From the NCBI RefSeq assembly GCF_018070075.1, contig NZ_JAGPXE010000015.1:124001-188000 (forward strand): a stretch of DNA of 64,000 nucleotides, in the 5' to 3' direction. The DNA comes from Saccharopolyspora endophytica. GTDB taxonomy: Bacteria; Actinomycetota; Actinomycetes; Mycobacteriales; Pseudonocardiaceae. Position 1 is the stretch's first letter. Every line of letters starts with the position of its first letter. This document shows, one piece after another, positions 36,339 through 45,680 of the stretch. The position numbers were made by a program, and so were the translations under genes. The notes below the pieces were generated by a model. The model was given only the letters and a program-made list of their open reading frames with translations, was not told where the DNA came from and searched no databases.

Positions 36339-36980
36339 GTGCCCGTACCAGGTTTTCCACCGAACGCACTGGACGACGACGGCGATCCGAAGTGGATCAC
36401 CGAACTGGCCGCCGCGGATCCGAACCACGTCCTGCACGTCGTCCGGGGCCTCGACCCCCAGGCCGCGCTGGAGGCCATCGGCGCCAAGCCGCATCTCATC
36501 CAGCCGTGCGAGCTGCCCGCCTCCAAGCCCGACGACTGGACCTCGCTGCCGGGCGCGGCCCTGGGCATCGAGCCCGGCACCGCGGCCGCGCTGCTGGCCG
36601 GGCAGGTCGGCGACTGGACGTTCGTCTACGACGACTCCGGGCACACCTTCGAGGAAGCGACCGAGGCGCTGTCGGCGTCCGGCCGCACCGCGGCGACCAG
36701 CGTGTTCACCATCAACGCCGACGCGAGCATGACGTTCTCCGTCGACGGTGAGGAGGTCGTCTGGATCAACGTCGACGACCTCCTCGAGGACGACCTCGAC
36801 GACTTCCCCGAGGAGCTGCGCGCGGCGTTCGAGGCGGCCGGCGTCGTCGAGGACGAGGACCTGGAGCCCGGCCAGTTCGACTACGCGGTGACCATGCGCG
36901 CCACCTGCGCCCTGGCCGGCCTGACCTTCACCATCGAGGAACTCCGCGCCCTCCCCCTCATCGGAGCGTCGTTCGGGTGA
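36339..36980 (+). CDS. DUF6461-like protein
   Basis: A 213-residue acidic protein (VPVPGFPPNALDDDG start; HVVRGLDPQAALEAIGA; VGDWTFVYDDSGHTF; TINADASMTFSVDGEEVVW). The pattern resembles DUF6461, an actinobacterial family sometimes placed with immunity-type proteins; function is unknown. GTG 36339 is chosen because the 15 residues before it look non-coding. No toxin gene is adjacent. Confidence 0.7.
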   Translation: MPVPGFPPNALDDDGDPKWITELAAADPNHVLHVVRGLDPQAALEAIGAKPHLIQPCELPASKPDDWTSLPGAALGIEPGTAAALLAGQVGDWTFVYDDSGHTFEEATEALSASGRTAATSVFTINADASMTFSVDGEEVVWINVDDLLEDDLDDFPEELRAAFEAAGVVEDEDLEPGQFDYAVTMRATCALAGLTFTIEELRALPLIGASFG

Positions 36981-37014
36981 CCCCGGGGCGGACGCCTGGA
37001 CACGTCGCCGCGGG

Positions 37015-37262
37015 TCACTTCGCCGCGGCGGCCTCCAGAGCCGGGCGGAACTGGTCGAGGGCGTAGGGCAGGGACAGCGGTGACGGGGTGTTGAGGCCGC
37101 GATCGTCGGGTAGGCCATAACGGTGCCCGGCAGCTGGTCGAAGCCCGGGATCTGCGACAGGCCGCCCGGTCACCGCCGTTGATCATGAACGCCACCAGGT
37201 CCGCGCGCAGCAGGTCCACGCGCTCCGGGCTGACCCTGATCCGGGCCTGGTGGGCGGCCCTG
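37015..37262 (-). pseudogene. Remnant of an iron-siderophore ABC transporter substrate-binding protein
   Basis: Three segments in successive frames together read as the C-terminus of a FecB-type binding protein: RVSPERVDLLRADLVAFMINGG, then GGLSQIPGFDQLPGTVMAYP, then TPSPLSLPYALDQF to a stop at 37015. At least two frameshifts (near 37170 and 37096) and loss of the whole N-terminal part make it a pseudogene. The break coincides with a fragment of the dispersed repeat. The rest of the 36981-37356 gap holds no gene. Confidence 0.75.
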
Positions 37263-37265
37263 CCG

Positions 37266-37296
37266 TCAGGTGGTGGAAGAGGATGCGGCTCCGCCG
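37266..37296 (+). repeat. Fragment F of the dispersed repeat
   Basis: CAGGTGGTGGAAGAGGATGC followed by GGCTCCGCC matches the 3' part of copy B (16428-16456) with one mismatch. It abuts the truncated end of the binding-protein pseudogene. Confidence 0.65.
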
Positions 37297-37356
37297 CACT
37301 CATCAACAGCCACTAGCCCCGCGGAGATCGGGCCGGGAACCGCGACGAATCGAAGA

Positions 37357-38808
37357 TCACCTCCGGCGCAGCCGCACCGGCAGCCCGTCGACCGGGACCG
37401 GCAGCGACACGTAGTCCCACTTGACCTCGTAGTCGTCCGGGACGCTCCAGGTGTAGGCGCGCAGCATCTCGTGCAGCAGCAGCTTCACCTCCAGCGTCCC
37501 GAAGTGCAGGCCGATGCACTTGTGCGCCCCACCGCCGAAGGGCATCCAGGCGAAGCGGTGCGACTTGTCCTCCCGGCGGTGCTCGGCGAAGCGCTCCGGG
37601 TCGAAGTCGAACGGGTTCGTCCAGTGGTCCGGGGAGAAGTGGTTGACCAGCGGTGAGACGCCGACCATCGTGCCCGCGGGCACGTGGTGGCCCAGCACCT
37701 CGGTGTCGCGGACGGTCTCGCGCACCATCGACGGCACCGGCGCCACCAGCCGCAGCGCCTCCTTGATCACCAGGTCCAGCGTGTCGAGCTTCTCCAGCGC
37801 CTCGATGTCGGGGATCTCCTCCCCCATCGCCAGCGACTCGGCGCGGGCCCGCTCCTGCCACTCGGGGTGCTTGGCCAGGTAGTAGGCCGCGGCGGAGCTG
37901 GTGATGGTGGAGGTGTCGTGGGCGGCCATCATCAGGAAGATCATGTGGTTGATGACGTCGTCGTCGCCGAACTGCTCGCCGTCCTCGCTGCGGGCGTGGC
38001 ACAGCGCGGAGAACAGGTCGTCGCCCTCGACCGCGCGGGCGGTCCCGATGTTGTCGGCGAAGTAGCGCTCCAGCAGCTTGCGCCCCGCCAGGCCGGCCGC
38101 CCAGCGCCCGCCCGGAACGGGGTAGCGCACCACGGCGGTGGCCGCGCGCACCGAGTCGACGAAGGCGCGGTTGACGCGGTCGGCTTCCTGACCGCTGCGC
38201 CGGTCCATGAACACCCGGGTCGCCACGTCGAGCGTCAGCTGCTTGAGCAGCCAGTACAGCCGGGTCTTGTCCTGCCCGCCCCAGGAGGTGACGCCTTCGC
38301 GCAGCGTCGGGCCCATCTGGTCGACGTAGCCGGTGAGGCGCTGCCGGGTGAAGGCCTGCTGCATGATGCGCCGGTGCCCGAGGTGCTCCTCGAAGTCCAT
38401 CAGCATCAGGCCGCGGTGGAAGAACCTGTCGATGAGCTTGCGCCAACCGCCTTGGGAGAACGCCTTGTCCTTGTTGACCAAGGCGGCCGAGGTGGCTTCC
38501 GGACCGCCGAGGGTGACCATGCGCTGGCCGAGAGAGTAGGCCCAGGAGACCGGGCCGTAGAGCTCGAACCGGCGCAGCGCGAACGCGGGACCGTAGCGCA
38601 TGAAGTCCAGCGAGTGGCCGATCAGCGGCGCTCCGGCGTCGCCGAGCACGGGTTTGAGGCCGCTGCCGGGTGGTGGTGGCGCGAGTTCGGTGACGGGCCA
38701 CTGCTTTTCGAAGATGCGCTGGTCGACCGAGCGCGGCAGCGGCATCGAGGTGAGCGGCGGAACCCGCCGTCGTATCGCTTCGTTGACCTTCTCCAGCTGG
38801 AAAACCAT
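37357..38808 (-). CDS. Cytochrome P450
   Basis: A 483-residue P450 with I-helix MMAAHDTSTITS, K-helix ExxR (EALRLV), and haem-binding FGGGAHKCIG with Cys as thiolate ligand. The N-terminus is soluble. Sequence style resembles the CYP51/CYP26-like branch seen near sterol genes. GGGGGAGGAG precedes ATG 38808. The mce operon ends 300 bp upstream on the same strand, so a role in lipid or sterol metabolism is possible. Confidence 0.93.
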   Translation of the reverse strand: MVFQLEKVNEAIRRRVPPLTSMPLPRSVDQRIFEKQWPVTELAPPPPGSGLKPVLGDAGAPLIGHSLDFMRYGPAFALRRFELYGPVSWAYSLGQRMVTLGGPEATSAALVNKDKAFSQGGWRKLIDRFFHRGLMLMDFEEHLGHRRIMQQAFTRQRLTGYVDQMGPTLREGVTSWGGQDKTRLYWLLKQLTLDVATRVFMDRRSGQEADRVNRAFVDSVRAATAVVRYPVPGGRWAAGLAGRKLLERYFADNIGTARAVEGDDLFSALCHARSEDGEQFGDDDVINHMIFLMMAAHDTSTITSSAAAYYLAKHPEWQERARAESLAMGEEIPDIEALEKLDTLDLVIKEALRLVAPVPSMVRETVRDTEVLGHHVPAGTMVGVSPLVNHFSPDHWTNPFDFDPERFAEHRREDKSHRFAWMPFGGGAHKCIGLHFGTLEVKLLLHEMLRAYTWSVPDDYEVKWDYVSLPVPVDGLPVRLRRR

Positions 38809-38976
38809 TGCTGCTCCTCCCCCTTTGGAAGAACGGCGTGGTCCTGCCGAGTTTTCGGCCGACCGTCGAGCGACCACCTCCGCCCTGAGGACGACCTGAG
38901 CGGGGAACAACCTCGGTGAACGACAAGAGGGGGATCAGCTCGTGAACTCAGCGGAACGGGCTCTGACACGGCTCGT

Positions 38977-38996
38977 GGTGGGAACGTCGTCCCACC
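38977..38996. terminator. Hairpin between the mce operon and the P450 gene
   Basis: GGTGGGA-ACGTCG-TCCCACC, a 7-bp stem, is the only clear structure in the 300-bp stretch 38809-39108. It is placed to terminate the mce transcript or to act as an operator for the P450 gene. No coding sequence is visible in this gap. Confidence 0.4.
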
Positions 38997-39108
38997 GATA
39001 CTCGCACCGCGCCACCCCGGGGTCAACATCACACCGGCACTGGCACATGATCGGGGTCTCATCCCCGCTGTCACAGACGCGGTGAACATCAATCGAGGAA
39101 ATACCAGT

Positions 39109-39639
39109 TCACACCGTGTCCAGAGTGGACACCAGCCAGTCGTCGCCGACCTTCTCCATCGTCACCCGGACCCGAGCTCCCTCGATCAGCGGAGCCGGTT
39201 GGCGGCTGCTCGTGGTGAGCTGGTTGATGAACGCCAGCAGCACCACCTGCCGGTCGGTGGCGGTGACGACCCCCAGCGCGGACAGCGTCGTGCGCGTGCT
39301 GATCCGGTCGCGGACGGCGGCGGGGCGGATCATGGTGCGCTGGAGTTCGAGGTAGTCGCGGGCGAAGCCGCCGGTCACCGCCCTCTCGGCGGCGGCCAGG
39401 TCGCGGTCGAGCGATTCGTGGCTGTAGCTGAGCACCTCGGGGATGCGCCGGGTCGCCACCTCGGTGGCGGCGGCCCGAGCCGCTGCGACCCGGGCGGCGG
39501 CGGCCTGCCGCTGGTGCAGGACCACGACGGCGGCCGTGGCCGCCAGCAGCACCACCACGACCAGTGCGGTGGCGATCCGGCGGCGTCCCGGGTTCTCGGC
39601 GACGTCCCGCTCCTCGACGGCGTCTGCGGTGGTGGTCAT
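39109..39639 (-). CDS. Mce-associated membrane protein
   Basis: A 176-residue protein with one N-terminal membrane helix (ATALVVVVLLAATAAVVVL) and an outside NTF2-like domain. It has the usual Mce-associated pattern: a helical VATRRIPEVLSYSHESLDRDLA stretch, then strands to DWLVSTLDTV. Such proteins stabilise Mce complexes. It overlaps the previous gene (ATGA) and ends the operon. Confidence 0.8.
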   Translation of the reverse strand: MTTTADAVEERDVAENPGRRRIATALVVVVLLAATAAVVVLHQRQAAAARVAAARAAATEVATRRIPEVLSYSHESLDRDLAAAERAVTGGFARDYLELQRTMIRPAAVRDRISTRTTLSALGVVTATDRQVVLLAFINQLTTSSRQPAPLIEGARVRVTMEKVGDDWLVSTLDTV

Positions 39640-40136
39640 GGCACGAACTCCAGGTTGGCGACGAGCCAGGTCTCGCCGGTCTTCTCCAAGGTGATCCGCA
39701 ACCGGTACTGGCGCAGCTGGCCCTCCGGTGACGCCGCGTTGCCGACCGTGGCCCGCACCGCGGCGAGCGCGACCGCCGTCGTGCCGTCGGAGCTCGACAG
39801 CGCCGCCTCGACCACCTCGCCCCGGGAGGTCACCTTCGAGCCGGTGACGATGTCGCGGAACGCCGTGCTCTGCTGGGCGAACTGGTCCCTGAAGTCACCG
39901 GTCGCCAGCGCGGTCAGGCGTTGGGAGTCCTTCTCGACGGTCTGCGCGCTGATGTTGGTCAGCCCCAGCGCGGCCTGCCGCGCGACGACGACCGCCTGCC
40001 GGTCGGATTCGTCCCGCTCCGCGGCGGCTTCGGCCGCGTTGTGGAAGTGGGTGCCGAGCGCGGCGAGCCCGATCAGCAGCAGCGTCGCCACCACCAGGCC
40101 CCCGGTGCGCCTCACTTGAGCAGCAGATCGTGCCAT
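39636..40136 (-). CDS. Mce-associated membrane protein
   Basis: A 166-residue paralogue of the next gene, with one N-terminal membrane helix (GGLVVATLLLIGLAALGTHF) and an NTF2-like extracellular domain (EKDSQRLTALATGDFRDQFA; TWLVANLEFVP). It starts within the last 25 bp of mceF, so it belongs to the mce transcript. Confidence 0.8.
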   Translation of the reverse strand: MARSAAQVRRTGGLVVATLLLIGLAALGTHFHNAAEAAAERDESDRQAVVVARQAALGLTNISAQTVEKDSQRLTALATGDFRDQFAQQSTAFRDIVTGSKVTSRGEVVEAALSSSDGTTAVALAAVRATVGNAASPEGQLRQYRLRITLEKTGETWLVANLEFVP

Positions 40137-41407
40137 GTGGTCGGCTCCCCTCCCCGTTGTTCAGCCACGTCACCGAGCACCAGGAGGTGACCGTCGGGCA
40201 GCATCGCGTTGCCGGTGCTCGGGTCGTAGGAGGCCACGACCTCCTCCGGTCGCGCCCCGCACGCGGCCGCGGTCGGCCCGCGGCGGCCGGGATCGTTGGC
40301 GCACGGGTAGTTCCGCGTTCCGCGGATCGACCGGGGATCGTCGGGAGCGACCTTGCAGTACTGGTCCGGTGGTGTCCGCGCGGGCGAGGTGTCGTCGAAG
40401 GAGCGCTGCTGCGACATCGGCGTGTAGCCCGAGTAGCAGGGCGGCGTGCTGTTGACGGAGAAGCGGATGCCCAGGTGGGCGCTGCCGGGCGCGGCACCGG
40501 GTTCCTGGACGACGCGTTGCAGCGCCGCGGTCATCGCCGGGTAGAGCACCAGGGTCTGGGAGACGCCGGGCAGCTGGGTCCGGATCACCTGCCCGGTGGC
40601 GTCCAGGTCGGCGAGCAGGTGCGGCAGCGCCGGCATCAGCCGGTCCTGCAAGCCGATCAGCTCCTCGGCCGCGGGCGGGGTGCGGGCCAGAACCCCGCGC
40701 AGGTCACCGTCGCTGCGCCGCAGCTGCTCGGTGAACGAAGCGAGATCCCTTAGAGTGGAACGGGTTTCGGGTGCGATGTCGCGCTGCGTGCGCAGGAACG
40801 GCCCGAGCTCGGCGATGAGCCCGACGGTGGGTTCCAGGTGGAGCCCGGCCTGGTGCAGCACCGTCCTGGTGTTCTCCAGGAGGGTCGTGACCTGCGGTTC
40901 CCGACCTCGCAGTCCGGTGGTGAGCTCGTCGAGGACGACGTTGAGCTCCGCCTGCGGGATGGAGGCGGCGAGGTCGTCGAGGCTGGTGATGAGCTCGTCG
41001 GTGCGTGGCAGCGTCGTCGTGTCGGTGATGCGGTCGCCCGGTGCCAGCCAGGGCGGTCCGTCGCCGGACGGGGTGAGGTTGACCGACTGCTCCCCGATCG
41101 CGGACTTGCTGCGGATCGCGGCGCTCACCCGCGCGGGGACGCGCACGTCGTCGTCGATGCCGAGCGTGGCCACCGCGGTGCCGTCGCCGAGGTCGATCGA
41201 ACGCACCTTGCCGATCTCGACGTCGCGGTAGCCGACCATCGCGCCCGGGTGCAGACCGGTGGCGTCGGAGAACACGGCGGTGACCTCGTACTGCCCGAAG
41301 CCCAGGAGCTGGCGCAGGTCGAGGTAGTTGACCAGCACCGTGCTCACCCCGAACACGGTGAGCACGGCGAAGGCCGCGAGCTGGAGCCGCACTCGTCTGG
41401 TGAGCAT
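40112..41407 (-). CDS. mceF: Mce family protein, sixth (MceF)
   Basis: A 431-residue Mce protein with one N-terminal membrane helix (LAAFAVLTVFGVSTVLVNYL), an MlaD-type domain (YEVTAVFSDATGLHPGAMVGY, IGKVRSIDLG) and a long helical needle region. The cysteine-containing C-terminus (CYSGYTPMSQQ) is typical of MceF. Mce hexamers form a lipid channel across the envelope. Starts by 1-bp overlap with mceE. Confidence 0.88.
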   Translation of the reverse strand: MLTRRVRLQLAAFAVLTVFGVSTVLVNYLDLRQLLGFGQYEVTAVFSDATGLHPGAMVGYRDVEIGKVRSIDLGDGTAVATLGIDDDVRVPARVSAAIRSKSAIGEQSVNLTPSGDGPPWLAPGDRITDTTTLPRTDELITSLDDLAASIPQAELNVVLDELTTGLRGREPQVTTLLENTRTVLHQAGLHLEPTVGLIAELGPFLRTQRDIAPETRSTLRDLASFTEQLRRSDGDLRGVLARTPPAAEELIGLQDRLMPALPHLLADLDATGQVIRTQLPGVSQTLVLYPAMTAALQRVVQEPGAAPGSAHLGIRFSVNSTPPCYSGYTPMSQQRSFDDTSPARTPPDQYCKVAPDDPRSIRGTRNYPCANDPGRRGPTAAACGARPEEVVASYDPSTGNAMLPDGHLLVLGDVAEQRGGEPTTWHDLLLK

Positions 41408-42564
41408 CAACCACCTCCCAGCAGGTCGCCGAGCAGCGGCAGGGCCGGGTCCGGCGGCGGGTTCGCGGGTGGCGGTGACGGCGGTGGTTCCTCGACGGGC
41501 GAGCCGATGCCCAGCGGGCCGCGGATCGGGTCGGTGGCCTGCAGGGCGGTGCGGGCGGCGTCGAAGACGGTCTCGACGGGAGTTCCGGCCAGCAGCCCGG
41601 ATTCCAGGCTCGGGACCGAGAGGTCCAGGGTCACCGCCAGGTTCAGGAAGTCGCCGCGCACGATCTTCTTGTAGGTGCTCAGCGGGAACAGCAGGGTTCC
41701 CAGCGTGTCCAGGGACCTCGGGACGTCGTCGCCGGCTGCGACGAGCTGGTGCAGCGTCGGGCGCAGGTCGTGCACCGTCGCCAGCAGGTCCTCGCGGGAG
41801 CGGTTGAGCACGTCGGTTCCGACCGCGCCGAGCCTGCTGGAGGCGTCCAGGGCCGAGCGCAACGCGTCGCGCTGCTCGTTGAGGACGCGGATCCCCGGTC
41901 CCAGCTCGTCGAAGGCGCGGCCGAGCCGCTCGGAGTTCGCGCGCAGCCGAGCGGCGAGCCCGTCGACGGCTTCGAGGGAGCGGATGATCTGCGCCTTCTG
42001 CTCGTCGGCGGAGCGGGCGAGGACGTCGAGCCGGTGGATGAGGTCCGCGGCCTGCTGCTCGTTCCCGCTCAGCGCCCGGTTGAGCTCGTCGGTGATCACC
42101 CGGACCTGGCGCAGTCCCCCGCCGTTGAGCCACAGCGACAGGGCGGCCAGCAGCTCCTCGGTGCCCGGGTAGCGGTTGGTGCGCTCGGCGGGGATGAGGG
42201 CACCGTCGCCGAGCCGTCCCACCGGGTCGGGCGGGGCCGCCAGTTCGACGTACTGGGCGCCGAGCAGGCTCTTCTGCCCGATGCTGGCCACGGCGTTGGC
42301 GGGCAGCACCACGCCCGGGTCCAGGCCGATCTCGACCTGCGCCTGCCAGCCGTGCAGACCGATGCTGCGGACCGCACCGACGGTGACGTCGTCGACCTTG
42401 ACCTCCGAGCGCGGCACGAGGTTGGCGACGTCGGCGAAGCGCACCACCACGCGTCGCGCGTCGGTGCCGCTGCCCGGTCCGCCCGGCAGCGGCACCATCC
42501 GGGCGCTGTCGACCGCGCACCCCGCCAGCAGGCCGGTGATCAGCAGGAGGGCGATCAGGCGCAT
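41407..42564 (-). CDS. mceE: Mce family lipoprotein (MceE)
   Basis: A 385-residue Mce protein that differs from its neighbours by a lipoprotein signal (RLIALLLITGLLAGC), as MceE/LprK does in mycobacteria. The MlaD domain follows (VVVRFADVANLVPRSEVKV) and then coiled helices. The C-terminus is proline-rich. Starts by overlap with mceD. Confidence 0.9.
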   Translation of the reverse strand: MRLIALLLITGLLAGCAVDSARMVPLPGGPGSGTDARRVVVRFADVANLVPRSEVKVDDVTVGAVRSIGLHGWQAQVEIGLDPGVVLPANAVASIGQKSLLGAQYVELAAPPDPVGRLGDGALIPAERTNRYPGTEELLAALSLWLNGGGLRQVRVITDELNRALSGNEQQAADLIHRLDVLARSADEQKAQIIRSLEAVDGLAARLRANSERLGRAFDELGPGIRVLNEQRDALRSALDASSRLGAVGTDVLNRSREDLLATVHDLRPTLHQLVAAGDDVPRSLDTLGTLLFPLSTYKKIVRGDFLNLAVTLDLSVPSLESGLLAGTPVETVFDAARTALQATDPIRGPLGIGSPVEEPPPSPPPANPPPDPALPLLGDLLGGG

Positions 42565-43679
42565 CACGGCCCTCCCGGTGGCGGCTGCTGGTGCGGGTTG
42601 CCGGGCCGGTGCAGCGGGTCCAGGCCGACCGGCAGGTGCGGTGCGTCCAGGGGTCGCAGCAGCGGGTCCAGCGCCGCCCGGCAGTCGTCGATGGTGCCGC
42701 CGGCGGAGAACACCATCTGGCAGCTGAAGGTGGACAGGCTCGCGGTGTAGGGGATCTGCACCCGCGTGCTGGCCGAGCCGGTGACCGGTTCGTAGACGTT
42801 GTAGAGGTTGGCCAGCGACTGCGGCGCGATGTGCAGGACCTCGGCGAGGTCGGCGCGGCTCGCGGCCAGCGTGGCGGTGACCTCGCGCAGCGAACCGACG
42901 GTGTCGCCGAGCTGCTGCTCGTGGGTGCGGGTGAAGTCGGTGATCGTGCCCAGCGCCCGGTCGGAGGAGGCCAGCGCCTGGCTCAGGCTCGCGCGGTTGT
43001 CCTCGGCGAGGGCGCTGATCGAGGCCAGCTGGGTGGAGAAGGCCCGCAGCCGCTCCTGGCTCGCGTTGAGGTTCGAGGTGAACTCGTCGAGGTCGCGCAG
43101 GCTGCCGAACAGGTCCTCGCTGCCCGCCGCGACCGTGGTGGAGGTCCCGGCGAGCGCGTCGAGGGTGCGGCGGAACTCGGGCCCGTTGCCGCCCAGGTTG
43201 GCAGCTCCGGCCTCGATCGCGCGGGACACGGCGCCGTCGCGGTTGGCGCCGCCGGGCCCGAGCGCCTTGGCCAGTTCGGTGAGCTCGGCGTTGGTCCGGT
43301 CCCAGTCGGCGGGCACCAGGGTGCGCGATCGCGGGATCTCGGCGTCGTCGGCGAGCACCGGCCCGCCCCGGTACACCGGCGCGAGTTGCAGGTACCGGCC
43401 GCTGACCAGGCTCGGCGCGACCAGGGCGACGGAGGTGTCGGCGGGGACCGCGCGGTCGGCGTCGTAGCCGAAGCGCACCCGCACGCCCGTGCCCTCGGGC
43501 ACGATCTCCTCGACCTCCCCGACCCGCACGCCCAGCACCCGCACCTCGTCGTCGACGTGGATGCCGCTCGCGCTCGCGAAGTGGGCGGTGGCGTGCTTCT
43601 GCCCGTCGGCGGACAGCAGGTGGGCCGCGGCGGCCACGAACAGCACCGCGCACAGGATCGCCAGGGCTCGGCGAATCAT
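42564..43679 (-). CDS. mceD: Mce family protein, fourth (MceD)
   Basis: A 371-residue Mce protein with N-terminal membrane helix (ALAILCAVLFVAAAAHLL), MlaD domain (ATAHFASASGIHVDDEVRVLG) and helical needle region. The proline-rich tail ends in PHQQPPPGGP. ATGA overlap with mceC. Confidence 0.88.
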   Translation of the reverse strand: MIRRALAILCAVLFVAAAAHLLSADGQKHATAHFASASGIHVDDEVRVLGVRVGEVEEIVPEGTGVRVRFGYDADRAVPADTSVALVAPSLVSGRYLQLAPVYRGGPVLADDAEIPRSRTLVPADWDRTNAELTELAKALGPGGANRDGAVSRAIEAGAANLGGNGPEFRRTLDALAGTSTTVAAGSEDLFGSLRDLDEFTSNLNASQERLRAFSTQLASISALAEDNRASLSQALASSDRALGTITDFTRTHEQQLGDTVGSLREVTATLAASRADLAEVLHIAPQSLANLYNVYEPVTGSASTRVQIPYTASLSTFSCQMVFSAGGTIDDCRAALDPLLRPLDAPHLPVGLDPLHRPGNPHQQPPPGGP

Positions 43680-44656
43680 CGGTTCCCCCTCCCGAGCAGC
43701 TGTTGCAGGCCTGGAACCGCGTTGGTCGGCGGGATGTTGGCGAAGTAGGCGTCCAGCGCGGGCATCGTGGAGACCACCTCGCCGAGCGTGCGCAGCATCG
43801 GCACGGCCTCGTGCACGGCGGTGGTGATGTTGTCGCGGTTCTCCCGCAGGATCGCCAGCACCGAGTGCAGCTCGGCCAGCGCCGGCCGCAGCTGCGCGTC
43901 GTTCTCCCGCGCGAGCGCGTCGAGCTGGTCGGCGGTGGTGGTCAGGTCGGCGAGCAGCCGTTCGATGGCGGCCTGGCGCTCGTTGAGCGCCGCCAGCAGC
44001 ACCGTTCCCTCCTCGAAGATCGCGCGCAGGTCCGCATCGTGCTGCGCCAGAACCCGCGTCGTGGCCCGCGAGTGCTCGAGCAGCGACCGCAGCTCGGTGT
44101 CGCGGGCGTTGACGCTCTCGGCCAGCCGCCGCAGCCCGGTCAGCGCTCCGGGGACGCTGCGCGCGGTTCCTTCGAGCGTTCCGGCGACGGTGTCGATGGC
44201 CGCGGTGAGCCGCTCGGTGTCCAGCCGCGAGGTCTGCTCGGTCAGGCCCTGCAGCGCCTGGGTGACGTCGAAGGGCGCGACGGTGCGCGACAGCGGGATC
44301 TGCGCGTCGTCGGGGAGCTCGCCGGGCCCGGCGGGGGCGAGGCTCAGGGCCTTCTCCCCGAGCGCGCTCTGGGCCTTGATCGCGGCGGTGCTCGTCTCGC
44401 CCACCCGCAGGTCGGGCTCGTCCACGGTGAAGGAGACGAGCACGTCGGTGTCGCGCAGCTCGACGCCCTCGACGCGGCCGACGGTCATGCCCGACACGAC
44501 GACGGGATCACCTTCGACCAGTCCCCCGGCCTCGGCGAACACCGCCTGCAGTCCTCGTCCGGCCAGCAAGGGCGAGATCGCGTCGCCGCTGAGGGAGAAC
44601 AGCACGGCGATCGCGATCAGCACCGAGCCGATCACGCCGAGCCGCGAGTCGGTCAT
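43676..44656 (-). CDS. mceC: Mce family protein, third (MceC)
   Basis: A 326-residue Mce protein with N-terminal helix (LGVIGSVLIAIAVLFSLSG), MlaD domain (LQAVFAEAGGLVEGDPVVVSG) and a long helical segment (ERLLADLTTTADQLDALAREN). Shorter than usual MceC but complete. It starts 2 bp after mceB. Confidence 0.88.
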   Translation of the reverse strand: MTDSRLGVIGSVLIAIAVLFSLSGDAISPLLAGRGLQAVFAEAGGLVEGDPVVVSGMTVGRVEGVELRDTDVLVSFTVDEPDLRVGETSTAAIKAQSALGEKALSLAPAGPGELPDDAQIPLSRTVAPFDVTQALQGLTEQTSRLDTERLTAAIDTVAGTLEGTARSVPGALTGLRRLAESVNARDTELRSLLEHSRATTRVLAQHDADLRAIFEEGTVLLAALNERQAAIERLLADLTTTADQLDALARENDAQLRPALAELHSVLAILRENRDNITTAVHEAVPMLRTLGEVVSTMPALDAYFANIPPTNAVPGLQQLLGRGNR

Positions 44657-44657
44657 G

Positions 44658-45680
44658 TCAGTTCCCCGCTTCCTCGGCGCAGCGCCGCACGTCGCTGTCG
44701 ATCCACGGCGTGTGGAGGTATCCGCCGGTCGGGGCGCTGGTGCGGACTCGCACGCTGCACAGGTAGGCGTTGAAGAAGTTGCCGTTCACGCCGATCCGGC
44801 CGATCCGGCGGTACGCCTCGGGCAGTTCGCGCAGCGCGGTGCGCAGCTGCTCGTCGTGGGCGTTGAGCGTGCCGGAGAGGGTGCGCAGATCACCGATCTC
44901 GGCGTTGAGGTCGGGGCGCAGCCGCGGCAGCAGGTCGGCGGTGGACGCGGTCAGCCCGTGGAGGTGGTCGACGGCGCCGGTGACCGAGCGGTGGTCGGCG
45001 CTCAGCCCGCCGACCAGCTGCCGGGTCTGCGCGATGACGTCGGAGACCTGCCGGTCGTGCTCGTCGAAGGTGGCGAGCGCGGCGTTGAGGTTGCCGATGA
45101 CGTCGCCGATGAGCCGGTCGCGGTCGGCGAGGGTGCCGGTGACCGAGGCGAGGGAGGTCAGGAACGAGTTCAGCGCCCCGGCCTCGCCCTGCAAGGTCTG
45201 GATGAGCGAACCGGACAGCTGGTTGACCTGCTCCGGCGACATGGCCTGGAACAGCGGCTGGAAGCCGCCGACCAGCACGTCGAGGTCCAGCGCGGGCCGG
45301 GTGCGTTCCAGCGGGATGACACCGCCCGCCAGCGGCGGTCCTCCCCCGCCTTCGGCGAGTTCGAGGTAGCGGTTGCCGACCAGGTCGCGGTACTTGACCG
45401 CCGCGAGGGTTCCGCCGGTCAGCGGCGGTGCGCCGGAGACCGACATCGTCACCAGCACCGTCGCGTCCGGCCGCATCCGCAGCTCGTCGACCTGACCGAC
45501 CCGCACCCCGGCGACGCGCACGGGGTCACCGGGTTCCAGGTACGACACGTCGGCGAACACCGCGCGCACCTGCGTTTCCGCTCCGGCGCTTCGGGTTTCG
45601 GCCAGCAGGACGCCGATGTAGCCCGCGGCGAAGGCGGCGATCGCGAAGAACACCGCCAGCTTGATGACCTCGCCCCTCAC
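44658..45680 (-). CDS. mceB: Mce family protein, second (MceB)
   Basis: A 340-residue Mce protein with N-terminal helix (KLAVFFAIAAFAAGYIGVLL), MlaD domain (QVRAVFADVSYLEPGDPVRV) and helical needle region. The C-terminal cysteines (YLCSVRVRTSAP, DVRRCAEEAGN) match MceB. GTG 45680 overlaps the mceA stop (GTGA). Confidence 0.88.
   Translation of the reverse strand: MRGEVIKLAVFFAIAAFAAGYIGVLLAETRSAGAETQVRAVFADVSYLEPGDPVRVAGVRVGQVDELRMRPDATVLVTMSVSGAPPLTGGTLAAVKYRDLVGNRYLELAEGGGGPPLAGGVIPLERTRPALDLDVLVGGFQPLFQAMSPEQVNQLSGSLIQTLQGEAGALNSFLTSLASVTGTLADRDRLIGDVIGNLNAALATFDEHDRQVSDVIAQTRQLVGGLSADHRSVTGAVDHLHGLTASTADLLPRLRPDLNAEIGDLRTLSGTLNAHDEQLRTALRELPEAYRRIGRIGVNGNFFNAYLCSVRVRTSAPTGGYLHTPWIDSDVRRCAEEAGN

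Noticed and set aside
36339..36980. DUF6461-like protein as immunity gene of a toxin system
   Set aside because: No polymorphic toxin or secretion gene is adjacent; the neighbours are furA-katG and a pseudogene.
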